Assembly: GCA_003254905.1 (NCBI GenBank) | Contig: QANU01094629.1 | Location: 130,704-194,703 of the forward strand | Source of the DNA: Nissolia schottii | Taxonomy: Eukaryota; Streptophyta; Magnoliopsida; Fabales; Fabaceae | Length of the DNA: 64,000 bases | Direction: 5' to 3' | Shown here: piece by piece, positions 63,101-64,000 of the stretch | Numbering within the stretch: the stretch's first letter is position 1 | Layout of the letters: each line of letters begins with the position of its first letter | Program-made: the position numbers and the translations under genes | The notes under the pieces: generated by a model | Databases searched by the model: none | The model's input: only the letters and a program-made list of their open reading frames with translations | What the model was told of the DNA's origin: nothing

Positions 63101-64000
63101 AAGATTAAGAAGATGCATGCCAAAATTGTCGATGATTATAAAAACATGTGCATGAATTAATTAGAATGGTTTGGTGCATTTTTCTTTTCTCTTTAGCAGT
63201 TTTGCTAGAAAATTATGAAATGCCTGCTATCTAATAATAACCAATATAGATAGAACAAGTAGCCTCCTCACTTTTGGTCATGATTTTGACATTGCTTTAA
63301 GGTGCGCATAGGAGGCAACCTTTTTAATAGTGGTGTCCCTTCACTGTCTGTTATTTTTGGTACTCATGTTGAGCTGTTTCTGTTAATGTATACGGAAAAG
63401 TAGTAATTGTTCTTTTTTTCTCTCTGGCAAGGTAAAGTAAAGAAAAGAAAAAGGCAGAAAATGAAAGAAAGTCTATTGACGAAAAATTGGAAACACAAAA
63501 TAGAATACTTCTATCTATTTGGTTTGCGTTTTACTCTCTGTTTGTTATTTTCATTTTCTGTTTTCAATTTATTTAATGTTTTTTGGGATTTTTAAAGAAA
63601 AAAATAAAAATAAATTTTGTTTCACTTTTTTTTTTTTTTACTTTCAATATGTTTCTTATTTTTTAATATTTTGCAAAGGAAACATTGAAAATAATCATTT
63701 TTTGCTGTCAAAATTTCATTCACAAAATCTCTAAAAAAAAATAGAGAAAAGACTGAAAATAAAAAACAAAAAACGAAAATGAACACAGAAAGTCCAAAAA
63801 CCAAACAACCATTTACTATTTTTTTTTTCTTCTTTCAAAATGAAATGCAGCATGAGAATATGGAAATAACAACTACATGAAAAAAGAATGTTGCTCTGGA
63901 AAGAATTTCTTCTTCTTTCATTCTTTCTTCATTTCAATTCTTGAAACTAAAAATTTGAAAGCACAAGTGAGTAGTGAGTGCTGACCTCATGGCCGCTGCC
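60121..64000 (-). CDS. neprosin-domain (DUF239) protein, 3' part
   Basis: Exons visible on the minus strand: beyond 64000 to 63986, 63077-62913, 62566-62513, 62409-62263 and 60498-60121. They give the last 252 or so residues, and the 5' part lies outside the window. The sequence has the neprosin hallmarks: YYGAKANINVWAPRV, YEFSLSQIWVIAG, IEAGWQVSPQLYGDNNPRFF, TYWTTDAYQETGCYNLLCSG and GHWWLEFG. The C-terminus includes TQMGSGHFAGEGFRRAAYF, DHSNCYDIRQGTNNVWGTYF and YYGGPGRNVRCP. The family founder, from Nepenthes fluid, is a secreted prolyl-cleaving glutamate peptidase. Many plant paralogs have no known substrate. The intron after 62913 uses a GC donor (62912-62911). The last intron is 1.76 kb. 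Confidence 0.92.
60499..62262. other. last intron of the neprosin gene, with a MITE-like stretch
   Basis: A 1.76-kb intron. Within it, 61075-61320 begins tacttttagtctctatca and ends gaatgactaaaactgtgata, with inner gattttggtcct and gggaccaaatc, an imperfect inverted pair. This resembles the legume MITEs with TTTTAGTCCC-type ends. The bounds are uncertain. Confidence 0.4.

Overview
The window is nuclear DNA of a flowering plant, most likely a legume. It has AT-rich intergenic and intronic DNA, GT-AG introns, plant-only gene families and many small transposons whose ends (for example GGGTTAAAT...) are common in legume genomes. The legume assignment is inference from protein and repeat character. 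One unresolved base (n) lies at 31403. I found no rRNA gene, no convincing tRNA gene, no CRISPR array and no virus.

Seven protein genes are supported. From left to right they are: a patellin-6-type Sec14/GOLD phosphoinositide-transfer protein (5679-7222, minus, 4 exons, 424 aa); a P-class PPR protein (16075-18087, minus, intronless, 670 aa); a dirigent protein (25993-26589, minus, intronless, 198 aa); a CYP87-like cytochrome P450 (32671-42185, plus, 9 exons, 485 aa, introns full of transposons); a CDC48/p97 AAA+ ATPase (46887-50912, minus, 9 exons, 806 aa); a JMJ20/JMJD4-type JmjC oxygenase (53146-56928, plus, 9 exons, 491 aa); and the 3' part of a neprosin-domain (DUF239) gene that runs off the right edge (60121-64000, minus). 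Every spliced model closes in frame. CDC48 and JMJ20 are divergently arranged about 2.2 kb apart. The genes have unrelated roles (lipid signalling, organelle RNA, lignan/lignin chemistry, triterpenoid or steroid oxidation, protein extraction, demethylation or hydroxylation, apoplastic glutamate peptidase). They do not form an obvious gene cluster.

The rest is mostly mobile DNA. The best-defined element is a compact LTR retrotransposon at 9412-10410: 183-bp LTRs about 98% identical, PBS, polypurine tract, a seven-unit 33-bp tandem array and a possible captured PPR fragment. Others are a long-terminal-repeat Mutator-like foldback element with a perfect 10-bp target duplication (18658-19806) nested in an older MITE; a hAT-like element with a perfect 8-bp duplication in P450 intron 1 (34397-35191); a tRNA-derived SINE with a 12-bp duplication (31248-31431); three Mutator-type MITE copies of one family (5160, 8204, 24378); a 355-bp MULE-type MITE (11724-12078); three copies of another MITE family (21260, 40529, 41260); several foldback MITEs; a broken PIF/Harbinger transposase; two unrelated Ty3/gypsy remnants in opposite orientation; and a MULE-associated PB1-like coding remnant beside the CDC48 promoter.

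No clearly new biological system is visible. The most unusual points are the chimeric mini-retrotransposon, the nested MULE, two GC-AG introns (in JMJ20 and the neprosin gene), the P450 I-helix lacking its usual acid residue, and a transposon family whose interior appears to have expanded into tandem arrays at two places.
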